Below, one piece after another: positions 55,765 to 64,000 of a stretch of 64,000 bases of DNA. Numbering within the stretch: position 1 is the stretch's first letter; the number at the start of each line of letters is the position of its first letter. Source of the stretch: Takakia lepidozioides (Eukaryota; Streptophyta; Takakiopsida; Takakiales; Takakiaceae); the NCBI GenBank assembly GCA_030704615.1, contig CM060734.1, forward strand, positions 11,162,001 to 11,226,000, written 5' to 3'. A program made the translations under genes and the position numbers. The notes under the pieces were generated by a model. It was not told the DNA's origin and did not search any database. It saw only the letters and a list, made by a program, of their open reading frames with translations.

Positions 55765-56260
55765 TTCCGGATGGAGGAAATCGCTGTCATCTTTGGGGGA
55801 TTTTGCATCATTTCTTATGTCATTCGTGATGTTTTTTTTAGCAGACTTGCCTTTTTGGAGTCATGTGCCTTATCAGGATTCGCCCACCTTCCACTCCTGC
55901 ATCAGTGAAGGAATTCAGGCTTCATGGGGGAGGTTGTTTTACCAACGACAGGTTTGATCCTGTGGTAGACGACATTCACTACAACTACGTCAATTCTAAT
56001 GTGTGCTTGAGAAAGTCAAATTCCACACCATGGAGAGGGGCGAAGGAGAAGAGCCCAGCTTTTATTCAGACAATTATAGAGACATGCTCTCATCCGGGGT
56101 CGCGCATTGTGGACCTCACTCTTGGGATAGGTTAGACCCCCATCATTCTCTGTTGTTCTCTTCTTGTTGCAGATATTGTTATATCTTGCTAACAGTATAG
56201 CGTCTTGCAGGAGCTTCGTACCATGCTTGCAAGGCGGGGGGCAGGGATGCCTCGGCGTGA

Positions 56261-56440
56261 GCCTGGTCACGTGAGCGCGTGAGCGCGACTGCGCTCACGC
56301 CACATCACCTTGCGCAAATGCCACGTCACGGGGCTCAGTCCACGTCATCACACGTGGAGGCCGAGTCACCACGCACCCAGAAAGAAGTGGAGTGTATTCC
56401 CGCGGATTGGCACCCTTTACCGCGGAAACAAGCTGGACGA
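56261..56440. repeat. CTCACGCCAC repeat block replacing the gene's 3' end
   Basis: Begins where exon 9 of the broken copy loses homology (GCCTCGGCGTGAGCC). It contains GTGAGCGCGTGAGCGCG, CTCACGCCACATCACC and CACACGTGGAGG, like the block at 47,271-47,545. It probably marks the breakpoint that removed exons 9-10. Confidence 0.55.
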
Positions 56441-56935
56441 CATAATAAAAGGCATTGAATAAATGATGGATGAATGTACAGTTGGATGATAAACAGATGG
56501 ATGAGTTTGAAAAATCTATGTAGATGGATGAATGACGGATGGATAAGAGTAAAATGGATGAATGTATAATGGATGTTGAGCAATGACAAAAATTCATGAC
56601 AGGAAGATGCATGACCAAATCTTTTGACGAATGCACAAAGTATATGAAATGAGTGTGGAAGGTTTGTGGGGTGGATTAAAGAGTACAGAGGATGAATGTA
56701 CAATGGATGTTGTACAAAGGAAGCTTTCATGAATGGAGCACGCATGAATACAGTGTAGATGAATGCACAATGGATATGAGAAGAGTTAGGAAGGTTTGTG
56801 AGATGGATTCATACATATAGCAATTTAAACGAAAGTTGATTATGTGATTATTATTTGTTCTAAAGGAACAACTACGGTAGAGTAAGGGGATTCAACGTTT
56901 TCCAGATAATATGAAAATGAATATTAAAAGAATAC
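56441..56935. repeat. GGATGAATG-rich degenerate tandem repeat
   Basis: TGGATGAATGTACA and GGATGAATG recur about ten times between 56,460 and 56,760, and a longer unit (GAATGCACAA...GGAAGGTTTGTG(G/A)G(G/A)TGGAT) is present twice (56,630 and 56,762). The minus-strand frames (Ile/Ser/His-rich) are translation of the repeat. No gene. Confidence 0.6.
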
Positions 56936-56938
56936 AGT

Positions 56939-59900
56939 TCAGTCTGACTCAGAGTCAGTACAATGTATCCCCTCTTCCTCTGCATCTAAGTCTAAGTATT
57001 TTAGAACACCGGATCCACGCTGGATACACCTACGGCTGGCCACTAAAAAGTCAGGGGATAGGGACTCGGACGCGTGAAGTGCCATTGCTTCGGCATAAAC
57101 AGGGAGCAGAAAATTGGAAAGGGGGCTGTCGAAAACAGACTCGCCAGAAATGACTGTATCTCCTGAAGATCCACCGCTGGCTTTCCTGAAAGACAGCCTG
57201 AAAAAGTTATTACTGTAACTTTGATGTTATCGAGAAATTGAGTATGACTCCCAAAGAGGGTTTAGCACTTACTCACATGAAAAGTCGTTGTCGACCTGCT
57301 TATCTTCGGGATCGTCATCATTTCGAATATGAATCCGATCAGTCTGTGTGCCTGAAGTGGAGCCAGACAAAAGGGGGAGGAGCACTGTGTTGTAGAGGTC
57401 AGAATCACCCTCCATACCAAAAAGGCTTCTTCCGCCTGCCTTGCATGCGTGGTAAGTTGCTCCTGCACCAGACAGGAGAACATAAGCAGTTTGGAGGAGG
57501 GGATTTAAGCAGATGAAACTGTTGAAAGGAAACCAATTCGGAAGGGAGAAAACGAACCTGTGGACACAGAAAGATCGACCACCCGTGCAGAGCGGTGGCT
57601 GCATGACTCCAGCAGTATTTGCATGAATGCTGGTGACTTTTCCTTTGCACCTCTCCAGGGAGTGCCATCTGGTCTCTTCAGAGTCTGACTGGACTGCATG
57701 AAGTTGTACAAAATGTCATCGACATGGGGCTCATAGGGGGGGTTGACGAAACAACCCTGGTCAGAAATCTCAAAGCTGCGGATGGAGGATGGTGTCTTTG
57801 ATGTGCGAATCCTCCGCAGGCAGATCGCCTCGAACATCCTCGTCTGCCAAAGATAGCAGGTTAGTGTGGTAAACACAATCTAAAGTGGAAGTGTGTACAT
57901 CGGCTATTCAGAACTCTGACACCAAAAAACCATGAATCGTTGATGATCGGTGTCGATCATAAAACATTCTACTAGAGTGGAGCTGCAGAGAAAATTGAAA
58001 CTCATGATCAAAGCATAAGCAGAAGGCAGACGGCATACCAGCTGACCAGGGAAACCCCCTTTCACAAGGTAGAGGCTGTTCACACAATTCCATGTGCGCA
58101 AAACTTCAAACCCTGAAGACTTGAGGTATGATGCCAATGCCCGACGACTATCATTGTCACATGACTGAAAAAGCAGAAGTGTCCCTGCATCAGAGAGGAA
58201 ATTGTTACAGAACCCGAATACCCAACTCCAGTAGTTGTCCTCGAATTTGTTCCACCCTGGCGTCTTGCCCTTTGGAAGAACTTCTGGCACAGCCTGGCCA
58301 TCCGGGATGTCGAGAATGACAATGTCGGCCGCATAAGTTTTCTGCACACCGCACACGAAGGTGGGACCTGTGCTCACCTGCAACAGACATGTTTTTTATA
58401 AGAACGATGGCAAGAATGTTTTCAAAGAACGAGACTGAAATACTGCCAACGAAACATTCAGAGAAAAAGGAAAGAAAGTGGAATTCTCACCAGATTGAGG
58501 AATGAGATTATATTGTCCCAGGTAGGGGATGGCACCCCAGTGTATCCTCTCTTTCGACTCTGCATCATCGAAAGCCAACCCTCATTAACAATTTTCATCT
58601 CTCCTGCTGAATCAGAACGGGAAGGGTGTGGCTTGGCATCGAACACGCACTGAAGAGTGCGGGTATATCTTCCAGCACTAAAGTCCTGCCCACTCTCCAT
58701 CTCCTTTTCATTCTCCTTCCCCTTGTCCTTTTCCTTCTCTTTGGACTTGTCTTTGTCCTTTGGCTTTGCTGGTGAGATGGCTATGACATCAACAGCCTTG
58801 TCTTTTGGTTTGCGGCCCGCCTTCTTTCCCTTCTGCGGCGTTCCCTGAGCATCAGGCTCCTTGGCAGCCAAGGTTGCTATGTTTCGTTGATACTCTTCGT
58901 CAGTCAAAGGCGCCAGCATCTCAGCGTTATTGTTCAAGTATTTCATATGCTGTTCTTGAAAGGTCGTGTGCTCAGGTGGGCAGTCAAGGTACCACCCACA
59001 GTCTCTGAAGTGAGAAGGACTCCAGTCCTTCAATATCCCTGCAGTATACATGGTTGGATCGTTTGCAGGGTCCGACCACATGTCAAGATAGTCGGGAATT
59101 CCGCTCAGGTGATTTCCTTCCATAAGCACATATTTCGTGTACCTGAAAAAAGGAGATGAATCCCAACCCACAAAAGCGCTCAGTGAGTAAGATGCAAGTA
59201 GAACAGAAAGAATAAAACATGGATTGAAATGGCTCTGACAACTGCTCCAAGGACCTTTCAGGACCACACTACTGCTCCAGATATGAATGTCGTCAACGCC
59301 ATTCAGAACATTCCATTCCATGACACTGTAAATACATCCTAATCCAGGTGAATGCAAATAAGCGATTAGAAATGACACAGACATAGAAGTGAATGTCGTC
59401 AACGACATTCAAGAATGAAGCCAAATTATTACTGAAATGAAGCAAAATCACAGGATGGAAATAAAAAAATTGAGTAAGGAACCATCCAGGAAAACTCAAT
59501 GCACATTCATAACGAACCTATCACTGAGGACCTCACAACATCACTGTATGTGAATGGCGTCAACGCCATTCACAAAAATACAAAAAAGAAACCAATTACT
59601 TAGCTCCCCAATCCATGAAAATTGAATTTGTCGTTTTTGAATAATACAGACACAGCTGTGAATGTCGTCAACGACATTCACTTTGGATTTCTTAAAACAG
59701 AGCTTATCAAGCCTCCATATTCATCGCAAGAGGAAAAAACAATGCAGAACAACTGAATGTCTGCATTGACATTCAGCAAAATGAAGTGATCAACCCTCAT
59801 TGTAACCTCTATGGACATTACAAAAATTTAAATAACCTTGAGGACCACACAACAACTCCGTATGTGAATGTCGTCAACGCCATTCAAGGACATTATCAAT

Positions 59901-62675
59901 TCTAATCAGGGACAATATAATTGCACCCTTAGATCCTAACCAGGTGAATTCATATACTCGCTTAAGAATGACTCAGACAAAGAAGTGAATGTCGTCAACG
60001 ACATTCAATCTGGATCTAAGATTGCAATCCATATGAAGCCACAATTTTTCCCAAAAAAACAGTAGAGTTTCAAGTATGACATTTCACCTGTACACAACTC
60101 GCATCATGGCCCACTCTCCTCCAACCTGACTGTCAAAGTCGTTGGACCGTAAAATGTTACCATCTTTGGAGAACTCCCGGAAAAAACAGTATCTCCAGGT
60201 GAGACCTCTCCACTTCCTTATGTATGCCTCCAATGACATTTGGGGAGGGGAAACAATCGCAATGTTCAGGTCCTTCAAAGTCTGATCCAGCACAATGACG
60301 GCGCGCTTTTCGAGCTGCAAATAGTATATTTGTCAGAATTGCAAAAAAGAAACACATCACATACTTGAAGAGAAGAAACAGCATGTTCGAATACACACCT
60401 GACTCCAAAATGTAGCCTTGTGGAGCCAGTTATCAAACACCAAATCACTGATTCCTTCCACCTTTGTGCCAGGCTGTATGGTGCTCTTTGGGAACTGATT
60501 CAAGTCCTTTACTGTTTGATCTGAGTTCCATATCTCCAGCCACCTTATTTTTGTTTGTGGGTCGACCATCGATATGGCCAGCCGGTGCAATTTCTCCTGC
60601 TGCATCTCCGGATGCACATGCTTGTCATAGTGTGTTTTGATCTGCTGAAGGAACTCAGGACCAAGTCCAGGATCTACTATTCTAAGCTGCTTTCCGAAGG
60701 CTGACATCAATTTGGTTCTTCGCATCTCAAACTCCTTCTTTATTGCAGCTTCCACACCCTTTGATGTCCTTAGTTCCTCTGGTGTAGTGCGGTAATATTC
60801 GGATTTTCCCTTCTCAGCTGCCTCTGCCAGTTCTTGCTGCATTCATTCAAGTAGTGATTAGCTCCGAAGGGACTCTAAACATGTATTCGAAAAGTAAACA
60901 GATTACAGACTCGGGCTTACCGCATACATGTACTCCAGAAACGCCTCTCGTGTCAAAGAATACCAAGTGCCTGCAGCTCTTCCTGTTTCGCACTTCTTGA
61001 TGATATTGGGTGGTAGTACTGTCCGAAAATCATCCAGCTTCATCAGACCAATCCTCTGAATTCGGAATAGTGTGTGAACCAAGCTTGTTGTCACATGCGA
61101 TTTCTCTGTCGATCTGCAAAAACATTGAAAACATTGCATTCCTTAACACTGTTTTTTGAGGATCAACAAGACACTACAGAGGGAATCAAATCTCCTGGAT
61201 GACTTACTTGTTCACGTCGTGCATAGCTGTAAGAAGCCTAGCGATGTCGTTTCCTGGATCCAAAACCATTGCCTCCACAGCAACATGCTTGTCTTTGTCT
61301 TTCGAATGGTGTTTCTGAATGTATCCCATCCATGCCAGCAATCGGTGGTTGCCGTCCCAGACGTAGAACATGTGGTTGCAAAATTGCTGGGTGTTCTTTC
61401 CCATCATGAGGCCCAGCTCGAACTCCTCATTGGCATCTTTCCAGCACTCATCCCAGTTATCACTGATCTCTGGAGAAACTAATGTGCTTTTCCCATTTAT
61501 ATCCGTCAGTGACACATAAAAAACTTGTGCACCAAGTCTATATCCATGCACAAAATCACTCTCCAATTTTGTTATGTCATGGGAAAGAGGTGGACGCACA
61601 ACAGGCATTGATATCATCCGGCACAGAGGTATGTCCAGACGCCCTCCAGATACGAGCATGTCCCTTATAACCTCCTGAGAGTTTACCTTCTGGAATGACA
61701 TGAGTTCTTTCACCTTGTCAAGGTAGTGCACTTCGGATTCATCTGCTTCATCTGTATTCTCTGAGCTTTTTGCGGACTCGTCCCCATCTCCAGATCCTTT
61801 CCCCTCTGATCCTGTAGGCTTCGACCTCACAGTTTTCTGCACGATGCCATTCAGTTCTGACTAAGTGATTTGCAAATAGTGAATGGCGGTAACGACAATC
61901 ACTCTGTATCAAGGAAACTCACCATGAATGGTGTGAAAGAATTCAGCACAATCTACACATGCAAAGCCGAGACTGCCGTATTCAAAACAAAAGTGAGAGC
62001 GATAGCGAACGGCGTTAACGACAATCACAAAAGATAACAACCTGCCGGATCGGTGTTGTGTAATGACATATATGTGCAACTGATTGGCGGCAACGACATT
62101 CAGTGTAGTTTAGGGAGAATAGTAAGTGCAGACTCTCTCTTCAAACACATAGGTACATAAATCTCATGAGCAGAATCGAATGGCGTTAACGACGCTCGCG
62201 ATTCAGTAGTTCCTGCTAAAGAATGGAAGAGGAAGGACTCCTTGAAAGGCAATCACACAGACTATATGATAAAACTTACTGGCACCTTCTTAGGTTTTGA
62301 AATTTGATCCCCTTCTGCAGCTTTCCTCTTCCCTCTCACATCTGCTGGAGTTTCTGTCTGCGCAAGGGTTTCTTGACCTTCTTCAGGTTCGGCGTTCCGC
62401 GTGCTTCCACCTTCTTCAGTGTCCCTGCGATTCATCTCTGCCTCCACAGGCTGGCGCACTCTTATCGCCGACTGTGTCGCAGCCGCTGCCTCAGTCTCCG
62501 TCTGCTCTTGTGAATCAGTCTCCGCGTTCACCTGCTGCCTTGGCCCTGTGTTCTCCAACAAACGACGCCTCGTCATTTTCTCTCTTGCTCTGCGTCTCTC
62601 TCTAAGGGAAGTAAAATAAAGAGACTTTCTTCTCTTTCGTATTCTAGAAGGAACCCTCTCCAGCTTGACTACCAC
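56939..62675 (-). CDS. ParB-like plus N4/N6 DNA methyltransferase-like protein, 10 exons, intact
   Basis: Exons on the minus strand: 62,675-62,280; 61,836-61,208; 61,113-60,921; 60,836-60,399; 60,314-60,088; 59,142-58,491; 58,377-58,039; 57,843-57,558; 57,462-57,273; 57,185-56,939. All introns are GT-AG, the phases agree and the joined frame is 1199 codons including the stop. An internal Met34 (62,576) is an alternative start. Basic N-terminus (RIRKRRK, RERRRAREKMTRRR). Residues 292-301 are WDGNHRLLAW, like the DGxHR motif of ParB/sulfiredoxin folds. A Lys/Glu linker lies near residues 720-775. The C-terminal part follows the beta-class methyltransferase order: DIVILDIPDG (863-872, place of motif IV DPPY), an AGTLLLF strand, WRGAKEKSPAFMQILLES (motif X-like), then VVDLSVSTGATYHACKAGGR and FGMEGD (1046-1073, motif I-like). 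Catalysis is uncertain because DPPY is replaced. Divergent from the transposase-like gene at 63,432. Function is inferred. Confidence 0.85.
59285..60006 (-). repeat. Seven-site palindrome array in intron 5 of the intact gene
   Basis: GAATGTCGTCAACGACATTC or a close variant at 59,285; 59,391; 59,552; 59,660; 59,755; 59,866 and 59,987 (20 bp each). Arms are 9 bp around a central CA. The sites alternate. Alpha sites (59,285; 59,552; 59,866) end GCCATTC and follow an AGGACC(A/T)CAC...TATGTGAATG context; beta sites (59,391; 59,660; 59,987) are perfect palindromes, preceded by (A)CAGAC(A)...GTGAATG. This gives three alpha-beta dimers about 270-320 bp apart. The odd site 59,755 is GAATGTCTGCATTGACATTC. 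Introns 2-4 and 6-9 have none. Confidence 0.95.
61881..62197 (-). repeat. Four degenerate palindromes in intron 1 of the intact gene
   Basis: GAATGGCGGTAACGACAATC (61,881), GAACGGCGTTAACGACAATC (62,007), GATTGGCGGCAACGACATTC (62,082) and GAATGGCGTTAACGACGCTC (62,178). They share the centre and outer arms of the intron 5 sites but with several mismatches. Spacing is 126, 75 and 96 bp. Intron 1 is also the intron that carries sites in the broken paralogue. Confidence 0.85.
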
Positions 62676-63431
62676 TCTCCCTCTAAGCGCGAAAAGTAGA
62701 AAAACGCAGTGACTCCCGATTTCTTGCGGGATTGCCTGTGTTCTTGCGTGTCTCTAGAAGCATCGGATTCCCTCCCGCGTGACCGTTACACATAGTCGTT
62801 TCGTTATTAGTGCACATGCCAGCAATTGGTGTACAGCTGTTCGTATTCAGTTATGGATGTCTGACGTGTGCCGCCCAAAACAAAACGGCGTGTTCTAAAT
62901 TATAACTGGTTCAATATTTAAAAAGAACAGCGAATCCCAGAAATTGATGCGCAGTCTTAAACAAATAAATATAAATGAACGAGAGTTTGATGACAAATTT
63001 TGGAATATCATACACGGTCATCCTTGTTATCCAAACCCCACATTCGTTGCACATTTGGAACTTTCCAGGTGCGCATGATCATTGGTAGTAGTATATAGAT
63101 ACATTTACTTAATCTGCAATCCCATTCTCGGATCCTGTGGCATGCTTCCAGGAAGTCGGCTTTGTTATTGGGTTTATTGATGAGGTTCTGATTAACGGTT
63201 TAACAGTTGCCGACACTGCCCCTATGGATTCTCTGACCACTGGGCCCACAAGAAAAGTAATTAAAATGGACGGCTGCATATCTGGAATGAATAACAGAAT
63301 ATGCACAGTCGTTATCTGAGCTTCCTCCGCCATATGCTCTGCTCATTCTTCAACTGTGTTCTGGAGACAGCAGTAAACCGATTTACACTAGATCTGCGAT
63401 AGCAAGGTACAAACATACTCGAGGAAGGAAG
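62676..63431. promoter_or_regulatory. Shared divergent promoter region between the two intact genes
   Basis: 756 bp separate the two start codons (62,675 minus and 63,432 plus). AGTATATAGATAC at about 63,089 could be a TATA element for the plus-strand gene; the minus-strand promoter is not obvious. No GTCAAC palindrome lies here. Small frames at 63,109-63,333 on both strands are not supported. A divergent arrangement allows joint regulation; that is inference. Confidence 0.5.
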
Positions 63432-64000
63432 ATGGCTTCCTCTGAAGCGGAGTTCTTCTCAGACGACAAACCAGTGCCGTTCTCCCAGGAAGTCCTTGAC
63501 AATGGATTTGCAATTGTTCTGGAACATGTCTTGGCTACCCGTTTTCAGCTGCAGAATGGCTCCATCTTTTTGGAGAAAGAGGTTTACGATCTGAAAGGGA
63601 AGTTGGTGAAATATTCTTTCCAAAACCGTGATGAGACGGCTCATATCAGCCAGTGGAGAGTGCGTCCTGGTCGATACAGAGTACTTGGAGAGCCTCGGCG
63701 AAAGTCCCTTGGGTCATATGTGACGCCCGGGACTGCTGCTTCGGTCGTTGAAGACAAGAGGGAGGTGGTGGTGAAAAAAGAACAGACTTCCTCCACTCCA
63801 ATCGTTGAGCTTTCGGATTCTTCCGATGATGACATAAGTGAAATTCCAAATCCAGTCCTTCCTACTGTGGTTGCAGAAGCTGATGAAGAAGAGATTTGTA
63901 GTGTCATTCCAAAATTGCGGGCGATGGGAGGAATGGCTGGATTCAAAAGTGAGTTGCGGGGAATTGATTGGGAATCTTTGAAGCAGGTGCCTGTGAAGTT
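63432..64000 (+). CDS. MULE/SWIM transposase-like protein, N-terminal part, open to window edge
   Basis: Starts MASSEAEFFSDDKPVPFSQE and is open for 189 codons to the edge with no stop. Colinear with the decayed copy at 43.6 kb: FLEKEVYDLKGKLVKYSFQ, WRVRPGRYRVLGEPRRKS, GSYVTPGTAAS, the SUMO-interaction-like IVELSDSSDDD (63,801-63,833), then IPKLRAMGGM and SELRGIDWES. By analogy with the decayed copy, the catalytic core and SWIM finger should lie to the right of the window. The decayed copy lacks a clean start, while here the ATG has purines at -3 (GAAGATGG), a usable context. It lies head-to-head with the intact ParB/methyltransferase-like gene. Confidence 0.8.
   Translation, partial: MASSEAEFFSDDKPVPFSQEVLDNGFAIVLEHVLATRFQLQNGSIFLEKEVYDLKGKLVKYSFQNRDETAHISQWRVRPGRYRVLGEPRRKSLGSYVTPGTAASVVEDKREVVVKKEQTSSTPIVELSDSSDDDISEIPNPVLPTVVAEADEEEICSVIPKLRAMGGMAGFKSELRGIDWESLKQVPVK

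Larger units (their letters stand above)
51230..56260 (+). pseudogene. ParB-like/N4-N6 methyltransferase-like gene, broken copy
   Basis: Paralogue of 56,939-62,675, exon for exon. Exons with clear splice sites are: 2 (51,230-53,296, interrupted by an insertion), 3 (about 53,386-53,580), 4 (53,664-54,104), 5 (54,191-54,411), 6 (54,650-55,250), 7 (55,354-55,687), 8 (55,845-56,130, the same 286 bp as its paralogue) and the start of 9 (from 56,211). Conserved parts are FHVWDGNHRLLAW, MVIVDIPDGQAVPD, TPWRGAKEKSPAFIQTIIE and RIVDLTLGIG, then ASYHACKAGGRDA. Damage includes a one-base loss near 51,500, TAG at 51,717, the insertion at 51,764-53,212, TAA near 53,500, TAG at 54,224, two stops in exon 6 after YLDIPK, TGA near 55,123, a frameshift near 55,593 and loss of the 3' end after 56,250. 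Exon 1 is not identified. Confidence 0.9.

Noticed and set aside
57700-57760. NPPY in exon 8 of the intact gene as the methyltransferase catalytic motif
   Set aside because: The paralogue has NDRF at the aligned place, and the position in the protein does not fit motif IV. DIPD in exon 7 is at the expected place.
59285-60006. CRISPR array
   Set aside because: The repeats are palindromes that alternate in two types with irregular 95-161 bp spacing and related flanks. The context is a nuclear intron and there are no cas genes.
59285-60006. Simple WRKY W-box cluster (TTGAC core)
   Set aside because: TTGAC is only the centre; the conserved unit is a 20-bp dyad whose outer arms differ between paralogues. 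W-box activity cannot be excluded but does not explain the arms.
56939-62675. Bacterial contamination as the source of the ParB/methyltransferase-like gene
   Set aside because: Nine GT-AG introns with consistent phases and a second copy with the same intron positions, embedded among plant-type transposons.

Overview
The window comes from a large, repeat-rich nuclear genome of a green-lineage eukaryote. The evidence is spliceosomal GT-AG introns, plant-style Ty3 retroelements, a CACTA-type transposon end and a SWIM/MULE-like transposase. One Ty3 family ends its polyprotein in a PHD finger instead of a chromodomain, which I associate with green algae, charophytes and seed-free plants. I cannot name the species. 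There are no rRNA or tRNA genes, no CRISPR arrays and no bacterial-style operons.

Layout. 1-5.4 kb: minus-strand Ty3 fragments with PHD tails, joined into chimeras. 5.4-6.8 and 28.3-29.8 kb: a 1.45-kb direct repeat (R1) that looks like an LTR and brackets the next block. 7.1-14.1 and 21.4-26.7 kb: two copies of one Ty3 family (leader, gag, protease), with a third leader fragment inverted at 33.9-35.0 kb. 14.1-21.0 kb: a second Ty3-type element with an extra ORF after integrase, fused to the first by a sharp junction. 29.8-33.9 kb: a repeat unit (R2) and a multi-exon CACTA-type element with a terminal repeat at 33.9 kb. 35.0-43.5 kb: a 1.6-kb inverted repeat pair, repeat relatives, a LINE fragment and one unrecognised 261-aa ORF.

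43.5-64 kb is the most interesting part. It holds two paralogous gene types, each present twice. Type 1 is a MULE-like transposase with a C-terminal SWIM zinc finger: a decayed copy at 43.6-47.1 kb, and an open copy that starts at 63,432 and runs off the right edge. Type 2 is a ten-exon gene whose product combines a ParB-like motif (WDGNHRLLAW) with a C-terminal region laid out like a beta-class N4/N6 DNA methyltransferase: an intact 1198-codon copy on the minus strand (62,675-56,939) and a broken copy on the plus strand (51.2-56.3 kb). In the intact pair the two genes are divergent and share a 756-bp intergenic region. The introns of both type 2 copies carry palindromes built around GTCAAC, and each copy has its own arm sequence. 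Intron 5 of the intact copy holds seven in about 720 bp. I read this as a candidate undescribed eukaryotic mobile system: a transposase, a ParB/methyltransferase-like partner and an iteron- or parS-like array. The domain reading and gene structure come from the sequence; the function is inference.
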